Shown here piece after piece: positions 9,919-20,189 of a DNA stretch of 64,000 nt. This stretch comes from Paramoeba atlantica (lineage: Eukaryota > Discosea). The stretch's first letter is position 1; every line of letters starts with the position of its first letter. The DNA is taken from positions 62,001 through 126,000 of the forward strand of contig CDRNVI010000030.1 in the NCBI GenBank assembly GCA_977017575.1. The letters run 5' to 3'. Under the pieces are notes generated by a model. That model was not told the DNA's origin and did no database searches. It worked only from the letters and a program-made list of their open reading frames with translations. The translations under genes were made by a program, and so were the position numbers.

Positions 9919-10740
9919 CTATAAGTTATAGTTATAATAATAACGTGTGTCTGAGGATATATTCGTGCCGGACGCGTACACGTTTCTCAAAGTTTTCGGC
10001 AGAATTGAGTGGCGCACTTCACCGAACAGAGCAGAATTATCTTCCACATTCAGATGATGTAATCCTATAGGAAGACGATCAAACAGCACGAGACCACTGA
10101 ATCTATTTTTCCGACACTCAAAATACTTCAACGATGAGGGCAAATGTTGCAGATCAAGTGGTCCCGTAAAACAGTTGTATGACATACTCAAACGTCCCAT
10201 GCTTGATGGTAACATTGCGAGATCAACCTTCCCAGAAAATTGATTGGTACTAATCCACAGACATGCTAATGTGGGAGGCAAGTGGGTCAGGTCCACAGAA
10301 CCCTTAAAATTGTTGTCGCTCACTGTAAGTGTATCCATGTCAATGGGTAAATGCGACAGATCCAATTCTCCTGAAAATGCATTGGCATTTACGACGAATT
10401 CAGTCATGGGGGATGGCAATGTATCGAGTGGTACACCTCCACTAAGATCGTTTTGGACTGTCGTAAATTCGCGTGTTGTGCGACATAGATAGTTCCATTG
10501 AAGTAACCCTGCCAATTTCATTCGTCTCCAATAAATCTTCTTTACGTGTAACTCGACGTCACAATACACGTTGCTCCAGTCACATGCAGGCGTGGACGTG
10601 TTCCACGACGGATGTGGATTTGCTATATTTTGAATGAATCGCGAAAGTTCGTACTCTTGTGGTAAATTAGCTCCTCGTACTCTACCCTTGCGAGTACTCT
10701 CGGCAATATCCTTTGAAATGATCTCTGCAGTTAGCGGCAT
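9919..10740 (-). CDS. LRR family protein C
   Basis: The start is placed at the ATG at 10740 (MPLTAEIISKD). An upstream in-frame ATG at 10815 would add 25 hydrophobic residues from sequence bordering a transposon end and is considered less likely. The cap is GANLPQEYELSRFIQNI and PSWNTSTPACDWSNVYC. Then come about seven 23-residue repeats, for example DLTHLPPTLACLWISTNQFS and DLQHLPSSLKYFECRKNRFS. The end is Tyr-rich. A Tc1 terminal sequence begins about 100 bp upstream of the start codon, which may have altered the promoter. Confidence 0.85.
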   Translation of the reverse strand: MPLTAEIISKDIAESTRKGRVRGANLPQEYELSRFIQNIANPHPSWNTSTPACDWSNVYCDVELHVKKIYWRRMKLAGLLQWNYLCRTTREFTTVQNDLSGGVPLDTLPSPMTEFVVNANAFSGELDLSHLPIDMDTLTVSDNNFKGSVDLTHLPPTLACLWISTNQFSGKVDLAMLPSSMGRLSMSYNCFTGPLDLQHLPSSLKYFECRKNRFSGLVLFDRLPIGLHHLNVEDNSALFGEVRHSILPKTLRNVYASGTNISSDTRYYYNYNL

Positions 10741-10839
10741 ATGCAGAAGGTAGAATTTTGTGTAGCGAAATACTAGTACGAGTTTTTCCCAATAAAATAC
10801 GAAAAACAATTGCACGACTTTGCGCCAAAATGAAATATA

Positions 10840-11781
10840 CAGGGGTGGGTACGAAAATGTGGGGGGGGGGCGTCAAAATGCGTATAACTTTGCCAATTTT
10901 GGAAACTAGTACCGCGTTCAAGAGCTCTCGCAGAGTTACGTGTAATGTGATAATGCGTTTCCCGCGTTTTTAAAAAGTTAAAAAAAATCATGATGTTTCA
11001 AAGTGGGAAATTCTGAAGTTAGGCCACGTTTTCGTTCTTTCTTCTTCATTCTGTTCTCCTTTTCGTTCTATGGCCCACAAAAGAGCATTTTCAAACAACA
11101 GGAAGGTACAGAAACGTGGCATGGGCTGTTACAGTCCTTGTGGACAAATAAAAGCCTCGCATAGGATCCTCCTCGTAAAGAAATATGAGGAAACTGGCTC
11201 TTTTTCCAACGTCGAACCTCGTGTTACCCCTTCAGTCCGTAGGGTTTCATTGTTCCCGACGCTCGATCACGCGCACTTTAAAGCGTGAAGGCAACCAGCA
11301 CTTACGGCTGCTCACAAGCAGAAATGAGTTGAGCGGTGCTGCGAGCTGTCGGAGTGGACCTCTCGTGATCTCGAGTCCATTATATGAACGGACGAGAAGA
11401 AGTTTACTTGCGTGGGGCGACAAAAGATTACCTACCTTTGCCGCAAAGCGGATCCCCCCAAAGAGCACCTAGGAGAGCAGGAAAAGTGTGCGTGGGGGTG
11501 ATGGTATTATGATGTGGATGGGGGTGAGCATAAAATACGTCTTTTTTTTACACGAATTTCCCAACAAAGATGATGACGAAAATAAAATTTCAGTAAACGG
11601 GGCTGCATTTAAAAACACTATTACCTATTGGATTCGATTTCGGAGGTGGCAAAGCACAATGAGGAAACAAAATTTCATAAATGCGCAGCAGGCGAAACTT
11701 GTCTCTTTCCAAGAAAATATCGTCAAGGTAGCGCGAATGGTAAAAAAAGGTTTTTGGCGGCGTGTCAACTTCGGTTGATTT
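10840..11781 (+). pseudogene. Tc1-like element relic with intact left end
   Basis: The left terminus CAGGGGTGGGTACGAAAATG follows a TA at 10838-10839 and matches, in opposite orientation, the terminus ending at 63578. The transposase starts at 11070 (SNNRKVQKRGMGCYSPCGQ, then IKASHRILLVKKYEETGSF). It then frameshifts through a Tc1 DNA-binding middle into WTSRDLESII and a GIMMWMGV block near 11500. The catalytic C-terminal part is lost or unrecognisable. No right end was found, so it is truncated. The homologous N terminus is at 63119-63328. Confidence 0.7.
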
Positions 11782-11830
11782 CATTTTATTGTATTACATT
11801 AAAAACGTTTAGTCCTAAGGCTTATTTTCT

Positions 11831-12889
11831 ATGAAATCAATCTCCGGTGAAGCATGTACCCGAATAATTGAATCTCTTAAAATTGAAAAAAATGTTCGCG
11901 AAGTTGCGGGCGAGCACAGACTCAGCGTGGGGTTTGTTTCGAAAATTAGGAAAGCACATCTTTCTCATACCGTTAAATCAAAAGGTGGACGTCCGTGTAA
12001 GATCACAGACACATGCTCCCCACGAATAAAACGTCTCATAATATGTGATGAAGAGAAGAATGCCGGTACTGTAGGCCGACGGCTTCATGAAGAACGCATT
12101 GTTCATTTATCCCCAGTCAGTTCGCAAAGCACTGCGCTCGAAGGGGCTGCGAGCCCGTAAGCGTTCCAAGAAACCGAAGCTGACATGCCGACAAGATAAA
12201 TCGAAATTGAAGTTCGCCACCCAACACCACCATTGGACCTTCGCAGATTGGTCCAGGGCGCTATGGTAGGATCAGACGAAACTTTGTCGTTTCGAGAATG
12301 TTGGGGATACCTACGTTTACAAGTTTCCGGGAGAAGATTTCAGTGAGCGGACCACTCGTGGGACAGTGCAGTCCGGGGGAGGCTCTATCATGCTATGGAG
12401 CTGTATGGCACCTACGGGTGTGGGAAAGATCGTTCGATGGGAACATGAATGCAGAGCAATACGTTCGCATTCTTCGCGAGAATCTTGAAGACTCTCTCGA
12501 AGGTCTTGGTCTAAAGAAAAATTTCATGATTTTTCAACAGAACAACGATCTGAAGCATACGAGAAAATTGGCAAAGAGCTTCTTTGCTGATGAATCGTAC
12601 ACGCTTCTTGAGTGGCCTCCGCAGTCTCCCGATCTTTATCCCATTGGAAACGTGTGGTAGCACCTCAAAAAGGCGATAAACGGTCTCCCAACCCCACCCG
12701 CAGGTGTTCTGGAATACCTTTTTTTTCTGGGAGTGGGACCAAAAAGAATGGGTAAAAATTCCTGAAAGTCTGCACGGCGCCGTGTTCGTTGATGTCGAAA
12801 CTACATTCGAAAACCTTCGAAACGAACCACCTGATGGTTCACTTACTGCTGCCTTGTTTTTAGCCTCTCGTTTATTAAATTACTGAAAC
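11831..12889 (+). pseudogene. Second Tc1/mariner transposase relic
   Basis: An HTH domain (NVREVAGEHRLSVGFVSKIR) is followed, after a frame change, by LRSKGLRARKRSKKPKLTC. The DDE portion has MNAEQYVRILRENLEDS, then FQQNNDLKHT (second Asp region, with N for D) and LLEWPPQSPDLYPIGNVW. A stop replaces the next codon (TAG at 12658-12660) before HLKKAI. It belongs to a different Tc1 subfamily from 14463-14939. Frame changes, the stop and the substituted QNND show inactivity. Confidence 0.7.
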
Positions 12890-12945
12890 GCGTTTAATCC
12901 TGACACTCCGTTTGCATTATCCTGCTTTAAAAATTGTACTTTGAG

Positions 12946-13272
12946 TTATATTTCTGTTCTCCGCGTTTCGGCCTCCATGAATTCCCCCACACTCTTAGTT
13001 CCACGCTTTTCAAGAGTTCTAACCTTTCGTTTAGTCTTGCGGAGTTTGTTACGCAGCCTCTTGATAATTGCATCCTTGGCATTGATTTTTTTCTCCAAGG
13101 ACTTGAATTGTTCGTCACTTGGACCTGAAATTAATTGTGGAATGGGTGCTTCCTTTTCAGGGGACAAAGAGTCAAAGTTGATATCGTCATCAGCTCCGCG
13201 CGATATATCGGAGTTAAGACCCTTTATTTCGCGTACCGCTTCTAAAAGATTTGCGTCTAACCCAGGCGACAA
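12946..13272 (-). CDS. Coiled-coil protein, 5' part uncertain
   Basis: 108 codons from the first ATG, but the frame is open back to about 13432 without another ATG. The true start may therefore be missing or in an upstream exon. Acidic first half (EIKGLNSDISRGADDDINFD). Strongly basic heptad-like second half (SLEKKINAKDAIIKRLRNKL), predicted to form a coiled coil. No known domain recognised. It is flanked by transposon relics, so it could be an accessory or ORF1-like protein of one, or a decayed host gene. Confidence 0.35.
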   Translation of the reverse strand: MSPGLDANLLEAVREIKGLNSDISRGADDDINFDSLSPEKEAPIPQLISGPSDEQFKSLEKKINAKDAIIKRLRNKLRKTKRKVRTLEKRGTKSVGEFMEAETRRTEI

Positions 13273-13718
13273 TGGTCCATTTCCTTCAGCACTATTTTTT
13301 CGGTGTTCTCTGTGGTAATCTGAGTATGCCTGAAATATGGTATGCTCTTTCGAAGTTGATCCCAGTTTTCGTGAACGGGGTTGTACAAAAGAAATCGGCG
13401 CCTTTCTACGAAGCTTTGAAATTAAACACTAAATAGAGGGGGCGGGGTACTAAATAGTAAATAGGGGGGACGGTATTATTTTTATGTGGAAAATGAAATT
13501 CGGTGTACACTTCTAGCGATATTTTCCAATGTTTCTTTGTCTGACTCTTTTTCACCTTTCTTACTATCGACAGTGTTTTTTTGTTCCTGTTAAATTTTCT
13601 CCCAAAAAAGTAAATTGGGAGAAAAATTGGGGGAATCAAACGTTCTCCCAACTTTTGATACAGTTATACAATTTTATTTTGCATATCTATCGAGAGTGAT
13701 AATACATTACAAGAGCGA

Positions 13719-14207
13719 TTGATTGTTCTTGATGCTGAGCCAAGTGCCGAAGACAAACTCTTCGATGTCATCAAGGCTTCGACGGTCCTGTTTTTTACGA
13801 AAAGGCCCGACGTTTTCTCTAAACCACGTCTGGAAATAAGCAATGCGGAGATAACGGATGAGATCGCAAGGTGCCTGTCACGTACGATGGACAACTTCCT
13901 ACATGTTGCACGCTCTGTGTGTGGCATTGAGTTGACCTCGTGCATCGTGACTCGCGTCCTGTTCCACTTGTTTGACCGCCGGGGCCATCTGCTTCTGAGC
14001 GTCTGCCCCCGGAGCGCATACGTCCCTGGAGAGGCCACTGCTGCCCTTGAAGCGTACCTTCAAAAAGACCCTCTCTTTGCTCCCCGTTGCCAAGGTGAAG
14101 TGGGCAGCTTTGTCGACAGTATGTGGCGCTCTGTTTCGGGGAAGCAGTCTCGCGTTCGCCAGCAATGGCGCCAGAGTCATCTTCTCATCCGCTTCTCATC
14201 GAAGTGA
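13719..14207 (+). CDS. Duplicated open frame of unknown function (copy 1)
   Basis: 162 codons. The segment from about 13844 (ITDEIARCLSRTMDNFLHV) to the end (QSHLLIRFSSK) is repeated at 18728-19075 with high identity but with deletions that break the frame. The product has no signal peptide or recognised domain. The segment has many CpG-rich stretches compared with its surroundings. It may be part of a repeat, captured in an unknown element. Coding status is uncertain. Confidence 0.3.
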   Translation: MIVLDAEPSAEDKLFDVIKASTVLFFTKRPDVFSKPRLEISNAEITDEIARCLSRTMDNFLHVARSVCGIELTSCIVTRVLFHLFDRRGHLLLSVCPRSAYVPGEATAALEAYLQKDPLFAPRCQGEVGSFVDSMWRSVSGKQSRVRQQWRQSHLLIRFSSK

Positions 14208-14462
14208 CGCAAGTAACGGGGCTGAAGATCTACAGCCAGCGGACCGCTTCTCGACAAAGTGAATCAAGCAGCGGGGCTGAAGCCTCACAACCACCCTCAG
14301 AATACAATCCTCCGTCGTATTCGGTGGCTCGCTACATAGCTACTTCGGAATGTGGTTCGTTTCCCGTCGTTGTAGACACACAGTGAGAGACTGTAGAAGG
14401 TTAGAAGGCAAGGTAAGGCAATTCCTTCCATAGAATTAGGATAAAATTAGGATAGAATTAGG

Positions 14463-14939
14463 ATGGGAATAAGCGTTCAGCATGGCTTTTTTTTGCATGT
14501 TTTTGAGCCTAATGACCGCACAAGTTATGATAACACACACAAGGTCTCTGGGGAAGTGATTCTTGAGGCGTTTCAAAAACCGAACGGCTTTTTAGCTTAC
14601 CTCAAACATCATTTGAGGGATGTCACGGTCCAAATGGACAACGCCACGACCCACAATATGGCGAAGGCCGAATTAAGAAGAAATAATATAAAATTTCTAT
14701 CTTGGCCGCCAAACTCGCCTGATCTAAATCCTATTGAAAATGTTTGGGGACAAAAGGATAAAATTATAAAAAACAAAATTAAGCCTCACGATCACGCCAC
14801 CCTTGCACAAGCCATTAAAAAAGCTTTTTCCTTCCTAAAAGGATCCCCTGAGAAACAAAAAGTGTTAAACTCCATTGATTCGGTTCCCAATAGGCTTCGA
14901 AAAGTACTGCAAAACAATGGAGGACATTCTGGTTATTGA
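14463..14939 (+). pseudogene. Tc1/mariner transposase, C-terminal DDE half
   Basis: 158 codons, beginning in the middle of the catalytic domain (MGISVQHGFFLHVFEPNDR). Shows VQMDNATTHNMAKAEL (second catalytic Asp) and the PPNSPDLNPIENVWGQKD block (third acidic position), and ends LRKVLQNNGGHSGY. This is the same subfamily as 3737-4632 and is much better preserved, but the N-terminal HTH and first Asp are missing upstream. Truncated copy. Confidence 0.8.
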
Positions 14940-15464
14940 TTCGTTGTGGTTTTCTTCTAGGATAAGCATTTTTAAATATATTTTTTTGGTTGGTGTTACT
15001 TTTTCTGAATATGATTAAAAATCCAAAATTTCTGTTTTTTGCCAACTTTCGAATCACCGACAGGGCACCAGGGGGTCTCTATGAAAAAAAGGCGGCAAAG
15101 TTCTTCGCTAGGGGAACGAGATCTCTTCAATGCTGCAAAGATGAGAAAAAATGGATAAAAAAATTAAATTTTCCCAGGAGGGGGCAAGATCAACAAACGC
15201 CCCTGTATATCTCTTGGACGCGCGGGAGGTTTATTGTGCTTTGTACAGTATTAAGTACTTTACAAGAGGTGAAAGTGATTGCACAGAAGGTGAAGCAGTA
15301 TAACGCAACAAGCGACACAACACCGGTAAGGTACTTACGGTAGATAACTCTGATGACGAAGTCGTAATAAAGGTAAATGATTTCCAAGGTGTCTTGGATT
15401 TCCACGGCGCCTATTCTGAAAATTTACTCTTTCCCCATTTACCATCACTATCGTCCAAAGGCAA
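14940..15464. other. Spacer with a transposon-end fragment
   Basis: About 15059-15190 resembles the internal repeats of the MITE at 48448-49376 (GGCGGCAAAGTTCTTCGCTA, GGGGAACGAGATCTCT). No gene is supported in the remainder. Confidence 0.45.
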
Positions 15465-16349
15465 TTACCAGTCATCTGAGTCCGGATGTCCAGTAAGCAA
15501 GTCGTACCCCAACCCACAAGGCTTTCTTTTAACCTGAATGCCGGTGCCTTGTATTTGGACCTGCAATATAGGATTCGTCAAAACTGATTCGTCAAGCACC
15601 CCAAAAAGATCTTTGTTACCCCTTAAGTTAATGTACCTTAACTGCGGAGGAAGATTATCAAACGCCACCAAACCTGAAAAAAGATTTCGATCACAATACA
15701 GAGAAAACAGTGCTTGCGGCAAATGTTGCAAATCGAGTCGACCGGAAAAGTTGTTGATCGATATGCCTATCCCACTCATTCCTTGCGGCAAGTGCTGCAA
15801 ATTCAAGGATCCGGTAAATTGATTATTGTACAGTTGTATTACCGTTACTCCTGCAGGGAACTGCGTCAAATCGACACTTCCTTCAAAATCGTTGTTGCCC
15901 AACATGAGACATGTCAGTGTATCAGGAAGACGAGTGCAACATAACTCACCAGTGAATTCGTTGTATGATACATCGAGTTTAATCATCCGAGGCGGTAGTC
16001 CATCGAGCAACACAGAACCTGTGAAGCTCTGACCTCCGACGTTGCAAGATAATATCGTGGGGGGCAGATATTCCCACTGTAGCGAACCTGTAAATTTTTT
16101 CTGGCCAATGATGCTGAAATTTATGTCTTCGACTTGCTGTTTCTCATTGCAGGAAAAACCCCGCCAATTACACGGGGAAACGCGTTTGACACGGCCAAAC
16201 ATATTTTTCTTTGTCGTACGCCAAGACTTATCCTTTTCTGTTACGTTTGAAACGAAGCGTTCCAGCATATCTTCTTGGGGGAGTAGTAGAGCAGTCACCT
16301 TACCCCGTCGTAGATCAGTGCCGTCGTCTATACCGAATAAAGTATGCAT
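15465..16349 (-). CDS. LRR family protein D
   Basis: 294 codons, single frame. This cap variant is longer: LLLPQEDMLERFVSNVTEKD, a W-R-T-T-K-K basic stretch, then PCNWRGFSCNEKQQ with two Cys. About eight repeats follow (for example FTGSVLLDGLPPRMIKLDVS and FSGRLDLQHLPQALFSLYCD). The tail is acidic (TGHPDSDDW). The same variant cap occurs in 28680-29107 (dead) and 36408-37316, forming a subfamily whose proteins begin close to GIDDG/MDDG..D.R.GKVT. A repeat also found at 19095 begins 6 bp upstream of the start codon. Confidence 0.85.
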   Translation of the reverse strand: MHTLFGIDDGTDLRRGKVTALLLPQEDMLERFVSNVTEKDKSWRTTKKNMFGRVKRVSPCNWRGFSCNEKQQVEDINFSIIGQKKFTGSLQWEYLPPTILSCNVGGQSFTGSVLLDGLPPRMIKLDVSYNEFTGELCCTRLPDTLTCLMLGNNDFEGSVDLTQFPAGVTVIQLYNNQFTGSLNLQHLPQGMSGIGISINNFSGRLDLQHLPQALFSLYCDRNLFSGLVAFDNLPPQLRYINLRGNKDLFGVLDESVLTNPILQVQIQGTGIQVKRKPCGLGYDLLTGHPDSDDW

Positions 16350-16354
16350 GGCGT

Positions 16355-16876
16355 AAACTTTACAATAGAAGAGGTTGCATTAACTGACTAAAGACTGGAC
16401 GTACTCTAAAAGTACACTCTACTCACCTTGATAGATACAGGTGTGTAGATAAATAGGCTTCGCGGAACTACATAATATAGTACCGTAGACCTACCTATAC
16501 ATGTATAATATACTAATATAATCTAATATACTACCATAGACCCTCGCCCGTGAGGCAAAATATGGTTTTTCAATTTGAGTAAGGCCTACGAATGAAAGGC
16601 CTGTGGGTACACAGCTTCTATAAAGGCTAGGTCTGACATGCAAGTTACAATTTCTGTACCTTGCTGGTACTTTTTCTTTAGTACATCCCCTCTTTCCCCG
16701 GCAACGAGCATACTCTTACTGAATTTTTATGCCCGTTGCCGGCCAGCACTGAGGCCTAAACTGTCCCTCTCTATTGTTGAAGCAGGGGAACCACCCCTTC
16801 ACCCCTTCCCGACTCATTCCCCTGGAGTGAGTGTGCTTCCCTCTCTCGGCTTCCCCTTCTCCCACAATTACCTTTC
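16355..16876. repeat. Dispersed repeat, copy 1, upstream of LRR gene D
   Basis: About 520 bp, highly similar to 19095-19562 (AACTTTACAAT...TTGCATTAACTGACTAA ... CAATTACCTTTCC). Both copies contain a plus-strand frame starting ATGCAAG at 16638 and 19323 (MQxTxSVPCWxFFFSTS...SLGFPFSHNYLS) that stays open. It is either a duplicated LRR-gene 5' flank or an unidentified element. Confidence 0.6.
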
Positions 16877-16889
16877 CTTTGAGTGACTT

Positions 16890-17010
16890 CTAAGTTGAAA
16901 ACAACCGCCGCGTTTAACGAAGCAACTAAAAAAGAAAAATTTTCCAATTCGTACGGCAAATATTTTACATTGAGCTGACCGTGTAGCTTGAAAACTTCGC
17001 GAAACCTCGC
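16890..17010 (-). pseudogene. Isolated LRR repeat remnant
   Basis: The minus strand reads LHGQLNVKYLPYELENFSFL, matching the family's G-x-L-N/D-x-x-x-LP-x-x-L pattern, for about one and a half repeats. Then the similarity ends. Adjacent 16985-17090 contains short CTTCGCGAAACCTCG-like reiterations. Could be chance. Confidence 0.3.
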
Positions 17011-17264
17011 TGAAACCTCACGAAACGTTGAGAACATGATAAATCCCTGGTCAAGCTTCGCGAAAGCTCGTGAAACCTCGAAACCAGCAGCCCCTCAAGT
17101 AAGTGATGACATCGAGAGAGCAATGTTTTCTCGAGGGAATCTAGAAGGAATCTAAAGAAAAATCTAAACACTAAATAGGGGGAATACTAAGTGTAAAGTC
17201 GAGTATAGGTCTAAATACAATAGAACAACTATTCAAGGTTGAAATTTATTAAACGACTGTTGGC

Positions 17265-17624
17265 GTGGATATTCGGGCATTGAGGAATGGATTTTGCCGC
17301 CACCACGCCGTAAATCACAGCAAAGAGTTTGTAGAGCTACATGGGTACCACACTAATCATGTGGAGTATGTACATCGCATTATTAAAACTTGGACGCGCC
17401 CTCAGCATTACAACTATGGAATGCCCTCAATGGAGTTGAAACGAAACGAGACTTTGCAGTGTGTCAACTTCGGATCTCAACATACGGCTCGTGCTCAGGC
17501 TTGGCAGGACGGGCTCACGAACATCCTTCGATGCATGAACCGAGTTTTCTTTTTCAACACATTTGAACGTGCGTTGAATCTGACAACACATTTGACGTAC
17601 TTTGAAAATTTTTTGAAGTTGTAA
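17265..17624 (+). pseudogene. Merlin/IS1595-like transposase C-terminal relic
   Basis: The frame reads AVNHSKEFVELHGYHTNHVE followed by a Tyr/His-rich tail. This matches the VNHSxxFVxxxGxHTNxIE block of ISXO2/IS1595-type (Merlin) DDE transposases, where the His/Asn near the third catalytic site is conserved. No upstream catalytic Asp block is found, so only the end survives. A better Merlin copy is at 58811-59684. Confidence 0.6.
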
Positions 17625-17639
17625 GTGCAGACGAGCGTG

Positions 17640-18348
17640 CTGATAGTAACCCGGGGGTCTAGATTATACTTAAATTACACACTGTATTCAAATTCGCAAG
17701 ATTATATTCAACTTTGCAAGATTATGTTCGAATCCGTTTTTTTGCTCGAAACACCATGGGAACCCTAGCATCGTTATGCGTAGAGGAACATCGTAAGGAG
17801 CAGCATTCAGCCGACCGTACGTGGGACTACCCGTCGGAATGTGAGTCTCTCGTAGACGATTCTGAGACAGTTTCTTTCGCACTACAAAAACACCAATGAA
17901 ATTCGCTCCGTTCATCGCCTGCTCCGAACTGTCTCCGCTTTGACCCTGTTTCGGCCTCCGTGTCTTTCATGTCCTTTCTTGCTTTTCCTTATCCAAAGTC
18001 GTTGGTGTGTCCGAATTGCTCTTTATTCAATAAGATTTCATGGGCTGTCTTTTTCACTTCGCTGAGCTCGTCGTATCCCCAGCAACCACCACAACCCAAG
18101 GTAGCTATAAAAAATCCAATGAAATAAAACTTTACTACTTTCCTCCGAAGTCGTTCATTTCCAGCTCGTTGAGGATTTCATCAAATGAGCGCCCGTTCGA
18201 TGAGAACTCATCGAGTTGGAAACGTACTCCGAATTTTTCTTTAATTTAACCGAACGTTCAAACAGTTTTAGAATCATGAAATGCACATGATGGATGGGCA
18301 AACTTCAAGCTACAGAGCTTGAAATCGCTAGATTGTCCCTGAAGAAAG
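17640..18348. other. Spacer without supported gene
   Basis: Short open frames only. The direct repetition ATTATATTCAACTTTGCAAGATTATGTTC near 17700 is the only local structure seen. No domain or RNA gene recognised. Confidence 0.4.
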
Positions 18349-18609
18349 GTGGATGAGGACTTACAGCTTGCAAACCTAATGCGTGAAGCGTCTTACCAAG
18401 CCTCTCGACATGCGGCTAATGGGCGAAAAAACTCTTCCACAACTCAAAACACCATGTCAGGGCAAACGCGAGCCACGAACGAACAGAATATATCCCAGAG
18501 GAGCAGAATCCCCCAGAGGATGGAGCAACGACAGCGGCAAGAATACACGAAAAAAACTTGGTACTATGTTAACCAGGATCCCCGTATCGTCAGGGCATTG
18601 AAATTTTGA
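18349..18609 (+). CDS. Hypothetical Q/R-rich open frame
   Basis: 86 codons, rich in Gln, Arg, Ser and Asn (RIPQRMEQRQRQEYTKKTWY), with no recognised domain. It sits directly upstream of the second copy of the unknown duplicated segment. Low-complexity composition makes coding status doubtful. Confidence 0.2.
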   Translation: MDEDLQLANLMREASYQASRHAANGRKNSSTTQNTMSGQTRATNEQNISQRSRIPQRMEQRQRQEYTKKTWYYVNQDPRIVRALKF

Positions 18610-18727
18610 AGCAACGATTGCGAACTGAGCTCGATCTCCCAGCAAGAATGACTCCCCAACTCCAGGCATTATACATGTAGGATATTTTATGCGCATGGAT
18701 CGACGACAGCGCCAAACGAGTTGGGAT

Positions 18728-19094
18728 AATGCGGAGATAATGGATGAGATCGCAAGGTGCCTGTCACGTACGATGGACAACTTCCTACATGTTGCACGCT
18801 CTGTGTGTGGCATCGTGCATCGTGACTCGCGTCCTGTTCCACTTGGTTGACCGCCGGGGCCATCTGCTTCTGCGCGTGTGCTCCCAGGTGCGCGCACTTC
18901 CTTGGAGAGGCCACTACTGCCCTTGAAGCGCACCTTCTCTTTTCTCCCCGTTGCCAAGGCGAACTAGGCAACTTTGTCGACAGTATGTGGCGCTCTGTTT
19001 CGGGGAAGCAGTCTCGCGTTTGCCAGCAATGGCGCCAGAGTCATCTTCCCACTCGCTTCTCATCGAAGTGACGCAAGTAACGGGGCTGAAGAAC
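18728..19094 (+). repeat. Duplicated unknown segment, copy 2 (frame broken)
   Basis: Matches 13844-14230 closely (ATGCGGAGATAATGGATGAG... to ...GACGCAAGTAACGGGGCTGAAG). A deletion after the CGATGGACAACTTCC region and a further gap shift the frame. After the shared end, copy 1 continues with unique sequence while copy 2 runs into the repeat at 19095. Confidence 0.6.
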
Positions 19095-19562
19095 TTTACA
19101 ATTTTAATAGAAGAGTTTGCATTAACTGACTAATGACTGAACGTACTCTAAAAGTACACTCTACTCGCCATGATAGATACAGATGCATAGATAAATCGGC
19201 TTCGCGAAAGCTATAATACCGTAGACCCTCCCCCGTGAGGTAAAATATGGGTTTTCAAATTGAGTAAGGCCTACGAATGAAAGGCCTGTGGGTATACAGC
19301 TTCTATAAAGGCTAGGTCTGACATGCAAGATACAGTTTCTGTACCTTGTTGGGACTTTTTCTTTAGTACATCCTTTGTTTCCCCGGCAACGGGCATACTC
19401 TTACTGTATTTCTATCCCCGTTGCCGGCCGGCACTAAGGCCTAAACTGTCCCTCTCTATTGTTGAAGCAGAGGAACCACCCGTTCACCCCTTCCCGACTC
19501 ACTCCCCTGGAGTGAGTGTGCTTCCCTCTCTCGGCTTCCCCTTCTCTCACAATTACCTTTCC
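19095..19562. repeat. Dispersed repeat, copy 2
   Basis: Second copy of the repeat at 16355-16876, with small indels. Here the open frame from 19323 continues to 19751 (142 codons) because the copies diverge after CACAATTACCTTTCC. The frame preservation across both copies is the only hint of coding. No domain recognised. Confidence 0.55.
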
Positions 19563-19822
19563 GGAGAGGCCATGCGCCACGGTGGCCTCCCCTCAGGACC
19601 ACTAGGCGTGTCATCCGCCGACGAGACTCGCGGCTCTCTGCGCCTGCCCAAGACAACCGAGCTCTCTATACATGGGACGCCAGATCTCTGCACCTATTTA
19701 CCACCGGCGAAGGCGAAACCTCACGTTATCCACCCGTCGCTTGCGGGGTAAGGACATGTAGTGAGGCAAATCTCTGCACTAAGTGCATAAAAAAACAAAC
19801 TCCAGCGGGATAGTTAAACTGT

Positions 19823-20017
19823 ACTTCCGGTTACGGTAGCAGGTCTCCTTTAACCCTGCCGATCCAAGGCCTTAGGTCGGACGCATACCCCCTCCCCCTT
19901 TTCAACGAAATTCTGATATACAAGTGATCCTTCCCTCACCATTTCCACATGAATGTGGTCAAGGGCTATGGACCGGTTTAGCAGGGTTAAAGGAGACAGG
20001 CTACCGTAACAGGAAGC
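19823..20017. repeat. Inverted repeat with 37-nt arms
   Basis: The left arm ACTTCCGGTTACGGTAGC...TAACCCTGC (19823-19859) pairs with the right arm (19981-20017), apart from three or four mismatches. The loop is about 120 nt. Possibly the ends of a small foldback transposon; the flanks do not show a clear target duplication. Confidence 0.6.
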
Positions 20018-20189
20018 CCCCCCTAGACGTCCATTTGTTTCAGTTTTGGACCACCGGAGCCCTCGTTTATATTTTTTTCTTCTATTATATTACTGTGTTC
20101 CTCTTTATATTTTCACTGTTCTTGTTCACTTTTTTTTCAATAATCGAGGGTAGAGCGGTAGTTATAAAGTTTATAACCACCGCAATACA

